Source of the DNA: Dyella kyungheensis
GTDB lineage: Bacteria; Pseudomonadota; Gammaproteobacteria; Xanthomonadales; Rhodanobacteraceae
Direction: 5' to 3'
NCBI RefSeq assembly: GCF_016905005.1
Contig: NZ_JADIKC010000004.1
Location: 124,001 to 188,000, forward strand
Length of the DNA: 64,000 nt
Position numbers and translations under genes: made by a program. Shown one piece after another: positions 50,948 through 60,684 of the stretch (the first letter of the stretch is position 1; each line of letters starts with the position of its first letter). The notes under the pieces were generated by a model that had not been told where the DNA came from, searched no databases, and saw nothing but the letters and a program-made list of their open reading frames with translations.

Positions 50948-51105
50948 CCGGTGCGCGCTTCGGCGCGCCATCGTTTCCAGCTGAACCTCTTCGCGTAGTC
51001 CTCCGTAACTGCGACGAAATCGCGCAATGCAGCGCGGCTGCCCCTTCATGGGCGGCCACGCTCAAGACGCTACAATGAAGGCCTTTCTTTAGCCGGCTTT
51101 CGCCC

Positions 51106-52479
51106 ATGAAGTGTTTCAAGGCGTACGACATCCGCGGCCGTGTGCCCGATGAACTGAATGCCGATATTGCCTATCGGCTGGGGCGTGCCTTCGCCCGGAC
51201 GGTAGGCGAGGGTGCGGTCGTGGTTGGCTTCGACATACGCCGTGACAGCCCTGCCTTTGCCGAAGCGATCATTCGCGGCTTGAATGACGAAGGACGCGAT
51301 GCGATCGACATCGGCTTGTGCGGCACGGAGGAAGTCTACTTTCAGACATTTCACCGTCAGGTGGCCGGCGGCATCATGGTCACTGCGAGCCACAATCCCA
51401 TCGACTACAACGGCATGAAGCTGGTTCGCGAAGGCGCGCGCCCCATCAGCGGCGACAGCGGATTGCGCGATATCGAACGCCTGGTCGAGGCGAATGAATT
51501 TGGCGCGGCCTCTTCGATGCGTGGAAATGTTACGCACAACCACGACAAGTCAGCCTATATCCAGCACCTGTTGGGATATATCGATCCGCAAGCCATGCGA
51601 CCGCTCAAGGTGGTGGTGAATGCGGGCAATGGCGGTGCTGGCGGCGTGATCGATCTGCTGGACGAACATCTGCCGCTGGAATTCATCCGCATTCATCACG
51701 AGCCCGATGGCAGCTTTCCCAACGGCATTCCCAATCCTCTTCTGCCGGAAAACCGCGCCGCCACAGCGGAGGCTGTTCGTCGGCATGGCGCGGATTTCGG
51801 CATTGCGTGGGACGGTGATTTTGACCGCTGCTTTTTCTTCGATGCGCAAGGAGAGTTCATCGAGGGCTATTACATCGTCGGCCTGCTTGCGGCTCAGTTG
51901 CTGAAGAAGCATCCGGGCGCCAAGATCATCCACGACCCACGCCTGACCTGGAACACGATCGAGATGGTCCGGCAGGCAGGTGGTGTTCCCATCGAAAGCA
52001 AGACAGGGCATGCCTTCATCAAGGAACGCATGCGTGCCGAGGACGCGATCTACGGTGGCGAAATGAGCGCGCACCACTACTTCCGCGAATTCGCCTATTG
52101 CGACTCGGGCATGATTCCCTGGTTGCTCGTCGCGGAGCGTCTCTCAAAGGCTGATACGAGTCTCACCGATATGTTGTCCGAGCGGATGGCAGCCTATCCG
52201 TGCAGTGGTGAGATCAATTTTGTGGTGCAGGATGCAAAGACCGCCGTGGCGAGCGTGCTTGAGCATTTCGAACCGCAAAGGCCGACCATCGAGAACATCG
52301 ATGGTGTGAGCGCCGACTTTGGAAGCTGGCGATTCAATCTGCGTACGTCAAACACGGAGCCGCTGTTGCGCCTCAACGTGGAGTCGCGTGGCGATCTGGC
52401 GCTGATGGCGGCGAAAACCCGTGAGCTTGAGAAGCTGATCCGTGCTCAGGAAAGAACAATTGCCCGCCGTCCGGACTGA
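51106..52479 (+). CDS. cpsG: Phosphomannomutase/phosphoglucomutase
   Basis: 457 residues of the alpha-D-phosphohexomutase family. Phosphoserine Ser95 in [13 protein letters not shown], metal loop [14 protein letters not shown], sugar-specificity loop [13 protein letters not shown]-terminal phosphate loop [14 protein letters not shown]. Interconverts mannose-6-P and mannose-1-P (and possibly glucose phosphates), supplying ManC with substrate for GDP-mannose. In Xanthomonas the same reaction is done by XanA. ATG is preceded by GGCTTTCGCCC with no clear Shine-Dalgarno. Confidence 0.94.
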   Translation: MKCFKAYDIRGRVPDELNADIAYRLGRAFARTVGEGAVVVGFDIRRDSPAFAEAIIRGLNDEGRDAIDIGLCGTEEVYFQTFHRQVAGGIMVTASHNPIDYNGMKLVREGARPISGDSGLRDIERLVEANEFGAASSMRGNVTHNHDKSAYIQHLLGYIDPQAMRPLKVVVNAGNGGAGGVIDLLDEHLPLEFIRIHHEPDGSFPNGIPNPLLPENRAATAEAVRRHGADFGIAWDGDFDRCFFFDAQGEFIEGYYIVGLLAAQLLKKHPGAKIIHDPRLTWNTIEMVRQAGGVPIESKTGHAFIKERMRAEDAIYGGEMSAHHYFREFAYCDSGMIPWLLVAERLSKADTSLTDMLSERMAAYPCSGEINFVVQDAKTAVASVLEHFEPQRPTIENIDGVSADFGSWRFNLRTSNTEPLLRLNVESRGDLALMAAKTRELEKLIRAQERTIARRPD

Positions 52480-52858
52480 ACCCGGTCGCGACGCACGGAT
52501 CTAACCTCCAGTTGGCGGACGTGGCTACGACCGTACGCCCGAATGGCCTCACGCCAAAGTTCTGTCGGGTTTGGTTCAGTGCCCTTTTTGCGACGTCACT
52601 AGGTTTCGGGGGGGGGCGAGGGCGCCGATCGTGGCTGTAGTGCGTGCGCGAGCATTCGGGCAAGTGAGGCTGGTTGGTTCGTTGCAGCGAGCGGATCGGA
52701 TTTGTCACGCGGTGGGTCACCGAATGGAGCAACATTCGGGCAATTTTGTAAGGCTGCTGTTATATTCAATGGTGTGGCGTCATAAGGGCGGTCGGCTCTA
52801 ATTTGCTTCGGGTTGTCGGGCTTGTCTTCGTCAACACACCCCAAGGGCTACATTCCAA
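52480..52858. other. Intergenic region before membrane protein; no gene seen
   Basis: 379 bp that shifts from GC-rich to AT-rich toward the right, with a run of nine G (52608-52616). TATATT at 52761-52766 could be a -10 for the membrane protein gene, but no matching -35 is found. No coding frame is convincing. Confidence 0.55.
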
Positions 52859-54211
52859 ATGAATCATGCGGAGATCGAGTCCTATTGGCCAAACGTCCGC
52901 TGGACAGGCGCGCCGTGGCAGCGTGCACTCCGACATCTATTTGGATGGACGTGTGTCTTACTGTTGTATCTCATTGTACTGAATCAGTTTTCAACGTTTC
53001 TGTCATTGTACGGAGATGCCCCCGCCTATGTAGTTCCTAAATACCATTTTGATTTTTGGAACTACCAGCCGATCTGGCCTTATGTGGCAGGCAAGGTCAA
53101 CGCTCATTGGGGCTTGAAAGCGTTATTTGCCTTCCAGGCGGCGCTGTATTTTGCATCTATAGTGCTGATCTTTTATCCGATGCAGCGCTTGTACAAATTT
53201 GGTGGCTGGTTGGTCGCGGGTTTTATGCTCGTCAATATCCGAGCCTACTTCTACATCGCCAATCCGCTGACCGAAACGCTTAACCTCTTCGCCTTTGCGC
53301 TTACGTTCTTCTTTTGGGAACAACTGCGCGCTCGTCGCCGCTATATCGCGTGGTTTTTGGCCATCGCACTCGTCGCAATCCTCTTTGTTCGCACGGCCAA
53401 TGTGGCTTTCATCGGTGCTTTGTTCATGCTTGTGCTGGTCAGGGCATTGCGAGCGTCACATGCCGTCGAGCGCTGGCAGGCGTGTCTTTTCCTGCTTTTG
53501 GTGCTGCCTGCTTTGATCGCAGGAGTCACATACAACGTCATGCTTCAAGGTCGACCCAATAATACGGGAGTCAACCTTTTGGGCTTCGTCTCGATGGCCT
53601 GTGATCAGGGTCGATGTCCTCGTAATTTGGGCGATCCCAAAGTGTCGCCGGTGGCTTCTCGCTACCTGATGGAACATGGGGACATGGAGCGAGGGGCGCT
53701 CTTGGTCGCTTTTCGCCAGCAGGGCATCGATGTGTGGGACCCACGCCTGCTTAACGAGATGAAGGCTTTCTATTTGCGCCTGTTACTCACGGCGCCAGAG
53801 GCATTCATCAGTGGCGGCTATGCGAACTATAAGAGGCAGGTTCTCGACACTTATGTTGCTCCGTATTTAGAGGATACGAATCTGGCGGTGCGCTCCCGGC
53901 TGAGTATTGGACTGATGGAACATATCTCAACTTCTGTGGCGATGCTTGTGGCGGCTCTGATGCCGCTTCTAGTCCTTGGATTTGGAGTTGCAATCCTGGT
54001 CGCCAGACGTTTCAACATCACAGTGGTTTTCGTGACGGCGTGGCTTGCGGCGGAAGGCCTCACCAGCCAATGGTTGTTTGGTAGTCAGTACATTTCTGAC
54101 GCGTCACGCATGCGCCTGCACTACGAAATTCCTGGCTTGATCTTGATCATATTCACTGCGCAGTGGCTTGCTGCGTTGGTCAGATTCCGGCGGCCGCTCG
54201 GCGCATTGTGA
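52859..54211 (+). CDS. Polytopic membrane protein, GT-C glycosyltransferase-like
   Basis: 450 residues, about 10-11 TM helices. After the first TM (LFGWTCVLLLYLIVLNQF) comes a periplasmic loop with GDAPAYVVPKYHFDFW, an acidic position like the catalytic Asp of GT-C enzymes; long soluble segments (IDVWDPRLLNEMKAFYLRLL) lie between later helices. It would use polyprenyl-phosphate sugars, but no family is certain. The gene is clearly more AT-rich than its neighbours (many TTT, ATT and TTG codons), suggesting horizontal acquisition. It is enclosed by cpsG and the convergent manC, so a surface-glycan role is probable. Confidence 0.8.
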   Translation: MNHAEIESYWPNVRWTGAPWQRALRHLFGWTCVLLLYLIVLNQFSTFLSLYGDAPAYVVPKYHFDFWNYQPIWPYVAGKVNAHWGLKALFAFQAALYFASIVLIFYPMQRLYKFGGWLVAGFMLVNIRAYFYIANPLTETLNLFAFALTFFFWEQLRARRRYIAWFLAIALVAILFVRTANVAFIGALFMLVLVRALRASHAVERWQACLFLLLVLPALIAGVTYNVMLQGRPNNTGVNLLGFVSMACDQGRCPRNLGDPKVSPVASRYLMEHGDMERGALLVAFRQQGIDVWDPRLLNEMKAFYLRLLLTAPEAFISGGYANYKRQVLDTYVAPYLEDTNLAVRSRLSIGLMEHISTSVAMLVAALMPLLVLGFGVAILVARRFNITVVFVTAWLAAEGLTSQWLFGSQYISDASRMRLHYEIPGLILIIFTAQWLAALVRFRRPLGAL

Positions 54212-54233
54212 CGTTGACGTTCGATGCAAACGA

Positions 54234-54257
54234 CAAGGGCGGCATTGGCCGCCCTTG
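54234..54257. terminator. Bidirectional terminator between membrane protein and manC
   Basis: Perfect 10-bp stem CAAGGGCGGC (54234-54243) / GCCGCCCTTG (54248-54257) with ATTG loop, 22 bp after the membrane protein gene and 30 bp after the manC stop on the other strand. Confidence 0.75.
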
Positions 54258-54287
54258 CTATATGTGAACAACGTGCTTCGCCTGTCA

Positions 54288-55700
54288 TCAGGTGCGGCCG
54301 TATACGTCTTCCAGTCGCACGATATCGTCTTCGCCCAGGTAGCTTCCGGACTGGACTTCGATCATTTCGAGATTAACTTTCCCGGGGTTGCTAAGGCGAT
54401 GGACGCTACCGAGTGGGATGTAAGTGCTTTGATTCTCGCCCAGCAAGAATGTCTTGTCGTTGCACGTCACCTCGGCCGTTCCGGAGACGACGATCCAGTG
54501 CTCAGCGCGGTGATGATGTTTCTGCAAGCTCAGTGCAGCGCCAGGTTTGACTATGATCCGCTTTACTTGAAACCGGTCGCCTGATTCCAGCGAGTCGTAG
54601 CTACCCCAGGGACGGCGCACAACTCGATGAAGTGAGTGTTCTGTCCGTCCGGAGGCTTTCAGCTCTTCGACAACACGCTTAACGTCCTGAGCAGCGCCGC
54701 GGTGCGAGACCAAGGTTGCATCAGGTGTAGAAACTACAACGACGTCATCGAGTCCTACGACCGCAAGCAGGTGGCGATCATGGGAGCGAATCAGGGAGTT
54801 CTTTGTATCGATCGCGATCGTATCGCCTTCGCGCAGATTTCCGTCAGCGTCGCGCCGTCCCGCGAGCCAAAGAGCCGACCATGATCCTATGTCGCTCCAG
54901 GTGCATTCGACGGGGACTACGGCGGCGTGCGCCGTTTTTTCCAGAACGGCGTAGTCGATGGAGTTGTCCGGCACCTTGGCGAAAGCGTCGTAATCGATAC
55001 GAATGAAGTCCAGATCCGTTTTGGCGTGCGCGTAGGCTTCCTGGACGGCTGCAAAGATATCCGGGGCGTGTTCGGCAAGCTCCTCGAGGTAGCGAGATGC
55101 CTTGAAAAGAAACATGCCCGAGTTCCAGGCGTACTGGCCGCTGGTCAGATACTCCTTTGCTAGATGAAGCGCGGGCTTTTCGACAAACTCGGCAACCCGA
55201 TATGCATGGGCGTCAATGCTATCGCCACGCCGTATGTAGCCGAAGCCTGTTTCCGGCCGATCAGGTTTGACGCCAAACGTCACCAACCAGCCCGCCATAG
55301 CCGCTGGCAGGGCGCGCTCTACTGCAGCCTCAAAGCCCGCGATATCTCCGATAAGATGGTCAGCGGGCAAAACCAATAGAATGGCGTCTGGATCTTGCGC
55401 AACGGCCTGTAGGGCTCCCAATGCAATGGCGGGCGCCGTATTGCGCGCGGCAGGCTCCAGCAAGATGCACGCGCCGCTGATGCCAAGTTCGAGAAGTTGT
55501 TCCGCGGCAAGAAAACGATGGTCCTCGCTCGCCACCACGATAGGTGTGGCTTTTCCAGTCAACTTGATCGTGCGTTGTAGAGTTTGCTGGAACAGCGTTT
55601 CCTTCCCCGTCAATGTGAGGAACTGCTTTGGCAGGTTTTTGCGGGAAACTGGCCAAAGCCGGGTGCCGCTGCCACCGCTCAGAATCAAAGGGATGAGCAT
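54288..55700 (-). CDS. manC: Mannose-1-phosphate guanylyltransferase / mannose-6-phosphate isomerase
   Basis: 470-residue bifunctional enzyme (XanB type). The N-terminal nucleotidyltransferase has SGGSGTRLWPVSRKN and FVEKPALHLA; the C-terminal type II isomerase cupin (from about residue 360) has RPWGSYDSLESGDRFQVKRI, then HHRAEHWIVVSGTAEVT with metal ligands. It makes mannose-6-P from fructose-6-P and GDP-mannose from mannose-1-P. The frame is open far upstream inside rmlD; MLIPLILSGG at 55700 is the family start, with a weak ribosome site. Last gene of the rmlBACD-manC operon. Confidence 0.96.
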   Translation of the reverse strand: MLIPLILSGGSGTRLWPVSRKNLPKQFLTLTGKETLFQQTLQRTIKLTGKATPIVVASEDHRFLAAEQLLELGISGACILLEPAARNTAPAIALGALQAVAQDPDAILLVLPADHLIGDIAGFEAAVERALPAAMAGWLVTFGVKPDRPETGFGYIRRGDSIDAHAYRVAEFVEKPALHLAKEYLTSGQYAWNSGMFLFKASRYLEELAEHAPDIFAAVQEAYAHAKTDLDFIRIDYDAFAKVPDNSIDYAVLEKTAHAAVVPVECTWSDIGSWSALWLAGRRDADGNLREGDTIAIDTKNSLIRSHDRHLLAVVGLDDVVVVSTPDATLVSHRGAAQDVKRVVEELKASGRTEHSLHRVVRRPWGSYDSLESGDRFQVKRIIVKPGAALSLQKHHHRAEHWIVVSGTAEVTCNDKTFLLGENQSTYIPLGSVHRLSNPGKVNLEMIEVQSGSYLGEDDIVRLEDVYGRT

Positions 55701-55710
55701 GAGATTGATC

Positions 55711-56634
55711 TCAAGTGGGTCTTGCTGAGGAAAGGGTTTCTTCCAGTCCTTGACGCCAGTCGGGCAGTTCGACTCCAAAAGCCTGGCGGAAGGATCGGTT
55801 GTCCAGTACGGAATAGGAGGGGCGGTGTGCCTTGCTCTTGAATTCCGCCGACATGATCGCCTCAAGTCGTGGCCTCTTTGCAATCATCCCCAACTCGAAA
55901 GCACGGTCGAAAATCGACTTGGCGAAACCATGCCAACTAGTGCTACCACTTGCCACAAGATGGTAGGTACCGAGCAAGGCATGGTCCGAAGGCGAAGACT
56001 GGATTCTCGTGAGCGCACGGAGCGACGATTCGACGATAAGGCGTGTCGTAGTCGGCGAGCCATGCTGGTCGGCGACGACCCTAACCTCGTCACGCTCCCG
56101 TGCGAGCCGGAGCATGGTCTTCATGAAATTATTGCCGGCATTTGAGTATACCCAGGCGGTTCGCAGCAGCAGATGGCGGGCGCCCGATTTCCGTAGTACT
56201 TCCTCGCCGGCCAGTTTGCTTTGCCCGTATGTACTCAGGGGATTGGTTCGGTCATTGGGAGCATACGGCTGCTCCTTTCGGCCGTCGAAAACATAGTCCG
56301 TCGAAAAATGGACGACGAGTGCGTCGTTTGCAGCGGCCCAACTTCCAAGTTCAGAGACGACATCACGGTTGATGCGAAACGCTCTTTTCGGTTCGTCTTC
56401 TGCCTGATCTACGGCGTTATAGGCTGCGGCGTTTAGGATGATGCTCGGCCGGATCCTGTTTAGTAGGGTCGTCGTTTCTTCTGATGACGACAAATCGACC
56501 TGTTGGCATGCTGTTCCGTCTAAGAGGCGGCCATCGCGCGTAGCGGGAACGAGCTTTCCAATATCAGATATTTCGGGGTGCGCAAGATAAGTCTGGCCAA
56601 GCTGGCCGTTGGCACCAAGCAACAGAATTGTCAC
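55711..56634 (-). CDS. rmlD: dTDP-4-dehydrorhamnose reductase
   Basis: 307-residue short-chain dehydrogenase. Nucleotide motif LLLGANGQLGQ, Ser/Thr of FSTDYVFDG, catalytic STYGQSKLAGE (YxxxK). Reduces dTDP-4-dehydro-L-rhamnose to dTDP-L-rhamnose with NAD(P)H. It overlaps rmlC by four bases and is 10 bp before manC. GC content is lower than in the first half of the window. Confidence 0.95.
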   Translation of the reverse strand: MTILLLGANGQLGQTYLAHPEISDIGKLVPATRDGRLLDGTACQQVDLSSSEETTTLLNRIRPSIILNAAAYNAVDQAEDEPKRAFRINRDVVSELGSWAAANDALVVHFSTDYVFDGRKEQPYAPNDRTNPLSTYGQSKLAGEEVLRKSGARHLLLRTAWVYSNAGNNFMKTMLRLARERDEVRVVADQHGSPTTTRLIVESSLRALTRIQSSPSDHALLGTYHLVASGSTSWHGFAKSIFDRAFELGMIAKRPRLEAIMSAEFKSKAHRPSYSVLDNRSFRQAFGVELPDWRQGLEETLSSARPT

Positions 56635-57194
56635 GAGGCCGGCACCCAGACCGGCAGCCGCTCGAGTGAGATGTCCTTGAGCAAGGGTGCCTTGTTGTCC
56701 TTGTCGGATAGAAGTGGAGAGCTCAGCGGCCAGTCAATGCCGATCGCTGCATCATCCCAGCGCACGCCCGCATCGGCTTTGGGGTCATACAAGGCCGAGC
56801 ACTGATAGGTGAAGGTGGCAAACTCGGAAAGCACGCAGAAACCGTGGGCGAAACCTTCCGGAATCCAGAAGTGGCGATGGTTGTCGGCGCTGAGCATTAC
56901 TCCCGCCCATTGACCAAACGAGGGAGAGCCGTGACGAATGTCGAGAGCAACGTCGAACACCTCGCCTTCAAGCACGCTCACAAGCTTCCCTTGTGGATTC
57001 GGCCACTGGTAGTGCAGTCCGCGCAGAACGCCTTTAGCAGAGCGTGACACATTGGATTGCACGAATTCCGAGCGGATGCCGGCCTCGTGGAATTTTGCCT
57101 TATTGTAGCTTTCATAGAAAAAGCCACGGGCATCGCCAAATACCTGCGGTTCGAGAACAATAGCTCCCGGAAGAGAGGTCTCAATAATTTTCAT
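56631..57194 (-). CDS. rmlC: dTDP-4-dehydrorhamnose 3,5-epimerase
   Basis: 187-residue cupin. Catalytic His in [16 protein letters not shown] and the Tyr/Asp system ([33 protein letters not shown]) are present. Epimerises C3 and C5 of dTDP-4-dehydro-6-deoxyglucose. Four-base overlaps with rmlA (upstream) and rmlD (downstream) show translational coupling. Confidence 0.96.
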   Translation of the reverse strand: MKIIETSLPGAIVLEPQVFGDARGFFYESYNKAKFHEAGIRSEFVQSNVSRSAKGVLRGLHYQWPNPQGKLVSVLEGEVFDVALDIRHGSPSFGQWAGVMLSADNHRHFWIPEGFAHGFCVLSEFATFTYQCSALYDPKADAGVRWDDAAIGIDWPLSSPLLSDKDNKAPLLKDISLERLPVWVPAS

Positions 57195-58078
57195 CGGACA
57201 GGAGCCTTGGTACTTAGATTTTGAAGGTATTGCCCGTAACCAGTCTTGGCGAGAGGAGCGGCTAGCTTGAGTAGCTGTTCTTCATTGATCCACTCGTTGA
57301 TGAAAGCAATTTCCTCGGGACAGCAGACTTTGAGGCCTTGCCGGTTCTCGATGGTTTGAATGTAGTTTCCGGCCTCCATGAGCGAATCGTGCGTGCCTGT
57401 GTCCAACCAGGCATAACCGCGACCGAGTTGCTCGAGGTGGAGCGCGCCTTGTTCAAGGTAGCAACGGTTGAGATCGGTGATCTCCAGTTCACCCCGAGCC
57501 GACGGCCTTAAATCCGCGGCGTAGTTGCATACCTGATTGTCGTAGAAGTACAGCCCCGTCACCGCATAGTTTGACTTGGGTACAGAAGGCTTCTCCTCCA
57601 GTCCGACGACGCGGCCGGTACTGTCGAACTCTGCCACGCCATAGCGCTCAGGGTCTTTTACCCAGTAACCGAAAACCGTCGCTCCCGACGTGCGCTGCGC
57701 CGCGCGCTTGAGTCGATCGGTCAGACCGACTCCGTAGAAAATATTGTCGCCAAGGACTAGGCAGCACGGATCATTGCCGATGAATTGACGACCAATAATG
57801 AACGCCTGCGCCAACCCGTCAGGGGAAGGCTGCACCGCGTAGCGGATGTTGATGCCCCATTGAGAGCCATCGCCCAGAAGTCGTTCGAACAGCGCTTGCT
57901 CGTGTGGCGTGTTAATCACCAGAACGTCCCTGATGCCTGCCAACATCAGCGTCGCAAGCGGGTAGTACACCATCGGCTTGTCGTAAACAGGCAACAGCTG
58001 CTTGCTAACGGCCTGAGTAATGGGGTACAGGCGTGTGCCAGAACCGCCTGCGAGGATGATTCCCTTTGGGGTAGTCAT
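57191..58078 (-). CDS. rmlA: Glucose-1-phosphate thymidylyltransferase
   Basis: 295 residues. Nucleotidyltransferase signature [29 protein letters not shown] and [20 protein letters not shown] are typical of RmlA. Forms dTDP-glucose from dTTP and glucose-1-P; feedback inhibition by dTDP-rhamnose is known for the family. ATG at 58078 overlaps the rmlB stop by four bases; the frame extends upstream within rmlB but is not used. Confidence 0.96.
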   Translation of the reverse strand: MTTPKGIILAGGSGTRLYPITQAVSKQLLPVYDKPMVYYPLATLMLAGIRDVLVINTPHEQALFERLLGDGSQWGINIRYAVQPSPDGLAQAFIIGRQFIGNDPCCLVLGDNIFYGVGLTDRLKRAAQRTSGATVFGYWVKDPERYGVAEFDSTGRVVGLEEKPSVPKSNYAVTGLYFYDNQVCNYAADLRPSARGELEITDLNRCYLEQGALHLEQLGRGYAWLDTGTHDSLMEAGNYIQTIENRQGLKVCCPEEIAFINEWINEEQLLKLAAPLAKTGYGQYLQNLSTKAPVR

Positions 58079-59124
58079 GAGCCAAGGCGCTCCATTCGAT
58101 AGCTGCCGTCCAGCACGCGCTGGACCCATGGTTGATGGTTGATGTACCAGTCGACCGTTTGGGCGATGCCATCTTCAAAAGTCAGGGATGGCGACCACTG
58201 CAGTTCCCGCTTGAGCTTGCCTGCGTCGATGGCGTAGCGGCGATCGTGGCCAGGCCGATCTCGGACATAAGTAATGAGAGACTCGCGCGGCTGTCCGCTG
58301 GCGAGTGGGGCGCGTTGATCAAGCAAGGCGCAGATCGTCTTGATGACGACAATATTTTCGCGTTCTGCGTTACCGCCGACATTATAGGTTTCGCCAATCT
58401 GGCCCGCTTCGAGCACGCGTCGAATTGCGCTGCAATGGTCGCCGACAAAAAGCCAGTCGCGCACATTTTTCCCGTCGCCGTACACGGGAAGACTCTCGCC
58501 CGCGAGCGCCTTCTGGATAACCAGCGGGATAAGCTTTTCGGGAAACTGGAACGGGCCGTAGTTATTCGAACAATTGGTGGTTACTGTTGGCAGGCCATAA
58601 GTGTGATGGAACGCTCGGACCAAGTGATCCGACGCAGCCTTCGAGGCGGAATAGGGAGAGTTCGGCGCATAGGGCGTGCTCTCAGTGAAAAGGCCCGTCG
58701 CCCCGAGCGATCCGTAGACCTCGTCGGTAGACACGTGCAGAAAGCGGAACGTTTCGCGCCTTCCCTGTGGCAGTTCGCGCCAGTAGTCACGGGCACACTC
58801 CAGTAGGCCCAGCGTGCCGACGACGTTGGTCTCGACAAATGCCGCGGGTCCGTCGATAGACCGGTCCACATGGGATTCGGCCGCAAAGTTTACGATGGCG
58901 TCCACGCTGTGCTGTTTCAGAAGAGCCGCAACGAGTTCGCGATCACCGATGTCGCCTTGCACAAAGGTGTGACCTTCGTCTCGTGACAATGACGAAAGCG
59001 TGTCGGGGTTGCCGGCATAGGTCAGTTTGTCGAGATTGACGATGCGCAGGCCGTCGGCAACGGCCTTCAGGACGAAATTGGCGCCAATAAACCCGGCGCC
59101 TCCGGTGACCAGCAGAGTCTTCAT
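58075..59124 (-). CDS. rmlB: dTDP-glucose 4,6-dehydratase
   Basis: 349-residue SDR-fold enzyme. [11 protein letters not shown] nucleotide motif, [12 protein letters not shown], active-site [13 protein letters not shown], and [13 protein letters not shown]. Converts dTDP-glucose to the 4-dehydro-6-deoxy sugar, the branch point to rhamnose and to amino sugars. ATG at 59124 has GGAAGGA just upstream on the minus strand. First gene of the operon; its upstream region is shared with metB. Confidence 0.96.
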   Translation of the reverse strand: MKTLLVTGGAGFIGANFVLKAVADGLRIVNLDKLTYAGNPDTLSSLSRDEGHTFVQGDIGDRELVAALLKQHSVDAIVNFAAESHVDRSIDGPAAFVETNVVGTLGLLECARDYWRELPQGRRETFRFLHVSTDEVYGSLGATGLFTESTPYAPNSPYSASKAASDHLVRAFHHTYGLPTVTTNCSNNYGPFQFPEKLIPLVIQKALAGESLPVYGDGKNVRDWLFVGDHCSAIRRVLEAGQIGETYNVGGNAERENIVVIKTICALLDQRAPLASGQPRESLITYVRDRPGHDRRYAIDAGKLKRELQWSPSLTFEDGIAQTVDWYINHQPWVQRVLDGSYRMERLGS

Positions 59125-59189
59125 AGAGTCCTTCCAATCCCAATGAACTACGTATTCTTGCATGCCTGTCTAGCGCGACCTAGACGCGG

Positions 59190-59204
59190 CCCCCCGGGGG
59201 GGGG
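59190..59204. repeat. C6-G9 homopolymer tract in the rmlB-metB region
   Basis: Six C (59190-59195) followed by nine G (59196-59204), 66 bp upstream of the rmlB start and 86 bp upstream of metB. Such tracts are prone to slip during replication and to assembly error. Confidence 0.75.
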
Positions 59205-59236
59205 ATAATTTGCCGCGGTTCTCAGTCGGCCTCATC

Positions 59237-59252
59237 TTATGCGCTAGCATAA
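59237..59252. promoter_or_regulatory. Palindromic candidate operator upstream of metB
   Basis: TTATGC-GCTA-GCATAA is an exact inverted repeat with a 4-base spacer, 38 bp before the metB ATG. It overlaps a possible -10 (CATAAT, 59248-59253), but no -35 of quality is seen. The regulator is unknown. Confidence 0.45.
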
Positions 59253-59289
59253 TGGGCTTTGCTTTTTCTTGGTGAGGTCTCAATTGGCG

Positions 59290-60444
59290 ATGAAGAAGAC
59301 ACAGCACGGGATTGGCACCCGAGCCATTCATGCGGGGCAGTCCCCGGACCCCACCACTGGCGCCATCATGACGCCCATCTATGCCACCTCGACCTACGTA
59401 CAAGAAAGCCCAGGAAAGCATAAGGGCTATGAATATTCCCGGACGCAAAATCCCACGCGCGCAGCGTACGAAAAGTGCGTTGCGAGCCTCGAGGGAGGTG
59501 ACGCGGGTTTCGCGTTTGGTTCAGGGCTGGCAGCTGCCGCGACGGTCCTCGACTTGCTGGATTCCGGTAGTCATGTCATCGCGATGGAAGACCTTTACGG
59601 CGGCAGTTATCGGCTGTTTGAGCGTGTGCGTCGACGCTCGGCAGGGCTGGACTTCAGCTTTATTGACCTCAACGACACGGATGCTCTTAGGGGTGCTCTT
59701 AAGGCCAATACTCGACTGATTTGGGTAGAGACCCCGACCAATCCCATGTTGCGCTTGGTCGATCTCGCTAAGATCGCGGCCTTTGCGCGCAAGCATCAAC
59801 TGCTGCTGGTCGTCGACAACACTTTCTGTTCGCCGATTCTGCAGCGGCCCCTGGAGTTCGGAGCCGACCTGGTCCTTCACTCGGCGACCAAGTACCTCAA
59901 CGGTCATTCAGACATGGTTGGAGGCATTGTCGTCACCGCCAATGCTGAGCTGTCTGAGCGCATGGGCTTCCTACAGAACGCTGTGGGCGCAGTCGGCGGC
60001 CCGTTCGACGCCTTTCTAGCCCTGCGCGGATTGAAGACGTTGCATTTGCGGATGCGCGAGCATTGCCGCAGTGCGCTGGAATTGGCGCGCTGGCTGGAAA
60101 AGCATGCGGCCATCGAACGCGTTATCTATCCCGGTCTGAAAAGCCATCCTCAGCACGCTCTTGCGCGACGCCAGATGGACGGTTTCGGCGGCATCATCAG
60201 TGTCGAAGTGCGTGGAGGGCTGAGGAAGGCCAAACGGGTGCTGGAGCGCTGCGAGTTGTTCGCGCTAGCCGAATCGCTCGGGGGCGTAGAGAGCCTTATC
60301 GAGCACCCTGCGATCATGACTCACGCGTCCATTCCGGCGGCCAATCGCAAGCGCCTTGGTATCAGTGACGGGCTGATCCGGCTTTCCGTTGGTGTGGAAG
60401 ATATTTCTGACCTGAGGTCGGAGCTCGAATGGGCTCTTGCATAA
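59290..60444 (+). CDS. metB: Cystathionine gamma-synthase/lyase family PLP enzyme
   Basis: 384-residue fold type I enzyme. TRAIHAGQSPDPTTGAIMTP, YEYSRTQNPTRAAYE, and PLP Lys about 201 in HSATKYLNGHSDMVGG. Works on cystathionine or O-acylhomoserine in transsulfuration; cbs at 47.6 kb is its likely partner. In Xanthomonas the gene called metB marks one edge of the O-antigen locus, and the same is seen here. ATG at 59290 follows GTGAGG with a long spacer; a start at 59269 is possible. Synthase versus lyase cannot be told by eye. Confidence 0.93.
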   Translation: MKKTQHGIGTRAIHAGQSPDPTTGAIMTPIYATSTYVQESPGKHKGYEYSRTQNPTRAAYEKCVASLEGGDAGFAFGSGLAAAATVLDLLDSGSHVIAMEDLYGGSYRLFERVRRRSAGLDFSFIDLNDTDALRGALKANTRLIWVETPTNPMLRLVDLAKIAAFARKHQLLLVVDNTFCSPILQRPLEFGADLVLHSATKYLNGHSDMVGGIVVTANAELSERMGFLQNAVGAVGGPFDAFLALRGLKTLHLRMREHCRSALELARWLEKHAAIERVIYPGLKSHPQHALARRQMDGFGGIISVEVRGGLRKAKRVLERCELFALAESLGGVESLIEHPAIMTHASIPAANRKRLGISDGLIRLSVGVEDISDLRSELEWALA

Positions 60445-60684
60445 GCTATTGTAAATCAAGTAGATATGTTCGTTCCTTGTAAATCGACATGCTTCTTGTT
60501 CGACATGGATTCAGTGTCGCGACAGCTATAACTTGCGTCGCTTATGTGGTGTCTCTATCGTGCTATGCGCCCTTTTTCATGGAACGCGAGAGTGGGCGCA
60601 GACAAAATGACGCGTGCGGCCCAGGGTCGGTTTGAGAAGTTTGGCTGTGCCCTTTGCGTTCAACAACTTATTTGGACTAGATAA
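60445..60684. other. Region upstream of the O-antigen operon
   Basis: 240 bp, lower GC than the rest, with TTGTAAATC directly repeated at 60449 and 60477 and AT-rich DNA before the aminotransferase start. No JUMPstart/ops motif (GGCGGTAGC) is present. It must hold the promoter of the downstream genes. Confidence 0.5.

Noticed and set aside
54168-54584. 138-codon plus-strand frame at the 3' end of manC
   Set aside because: Antisense to the isomerase domain and overlapping the terminator hairpin.
60445-60684. JUMPstart/ops element expected before an O-antigen operon
   Set aside because: No GGCGGTAGC-like motif is present in the region.
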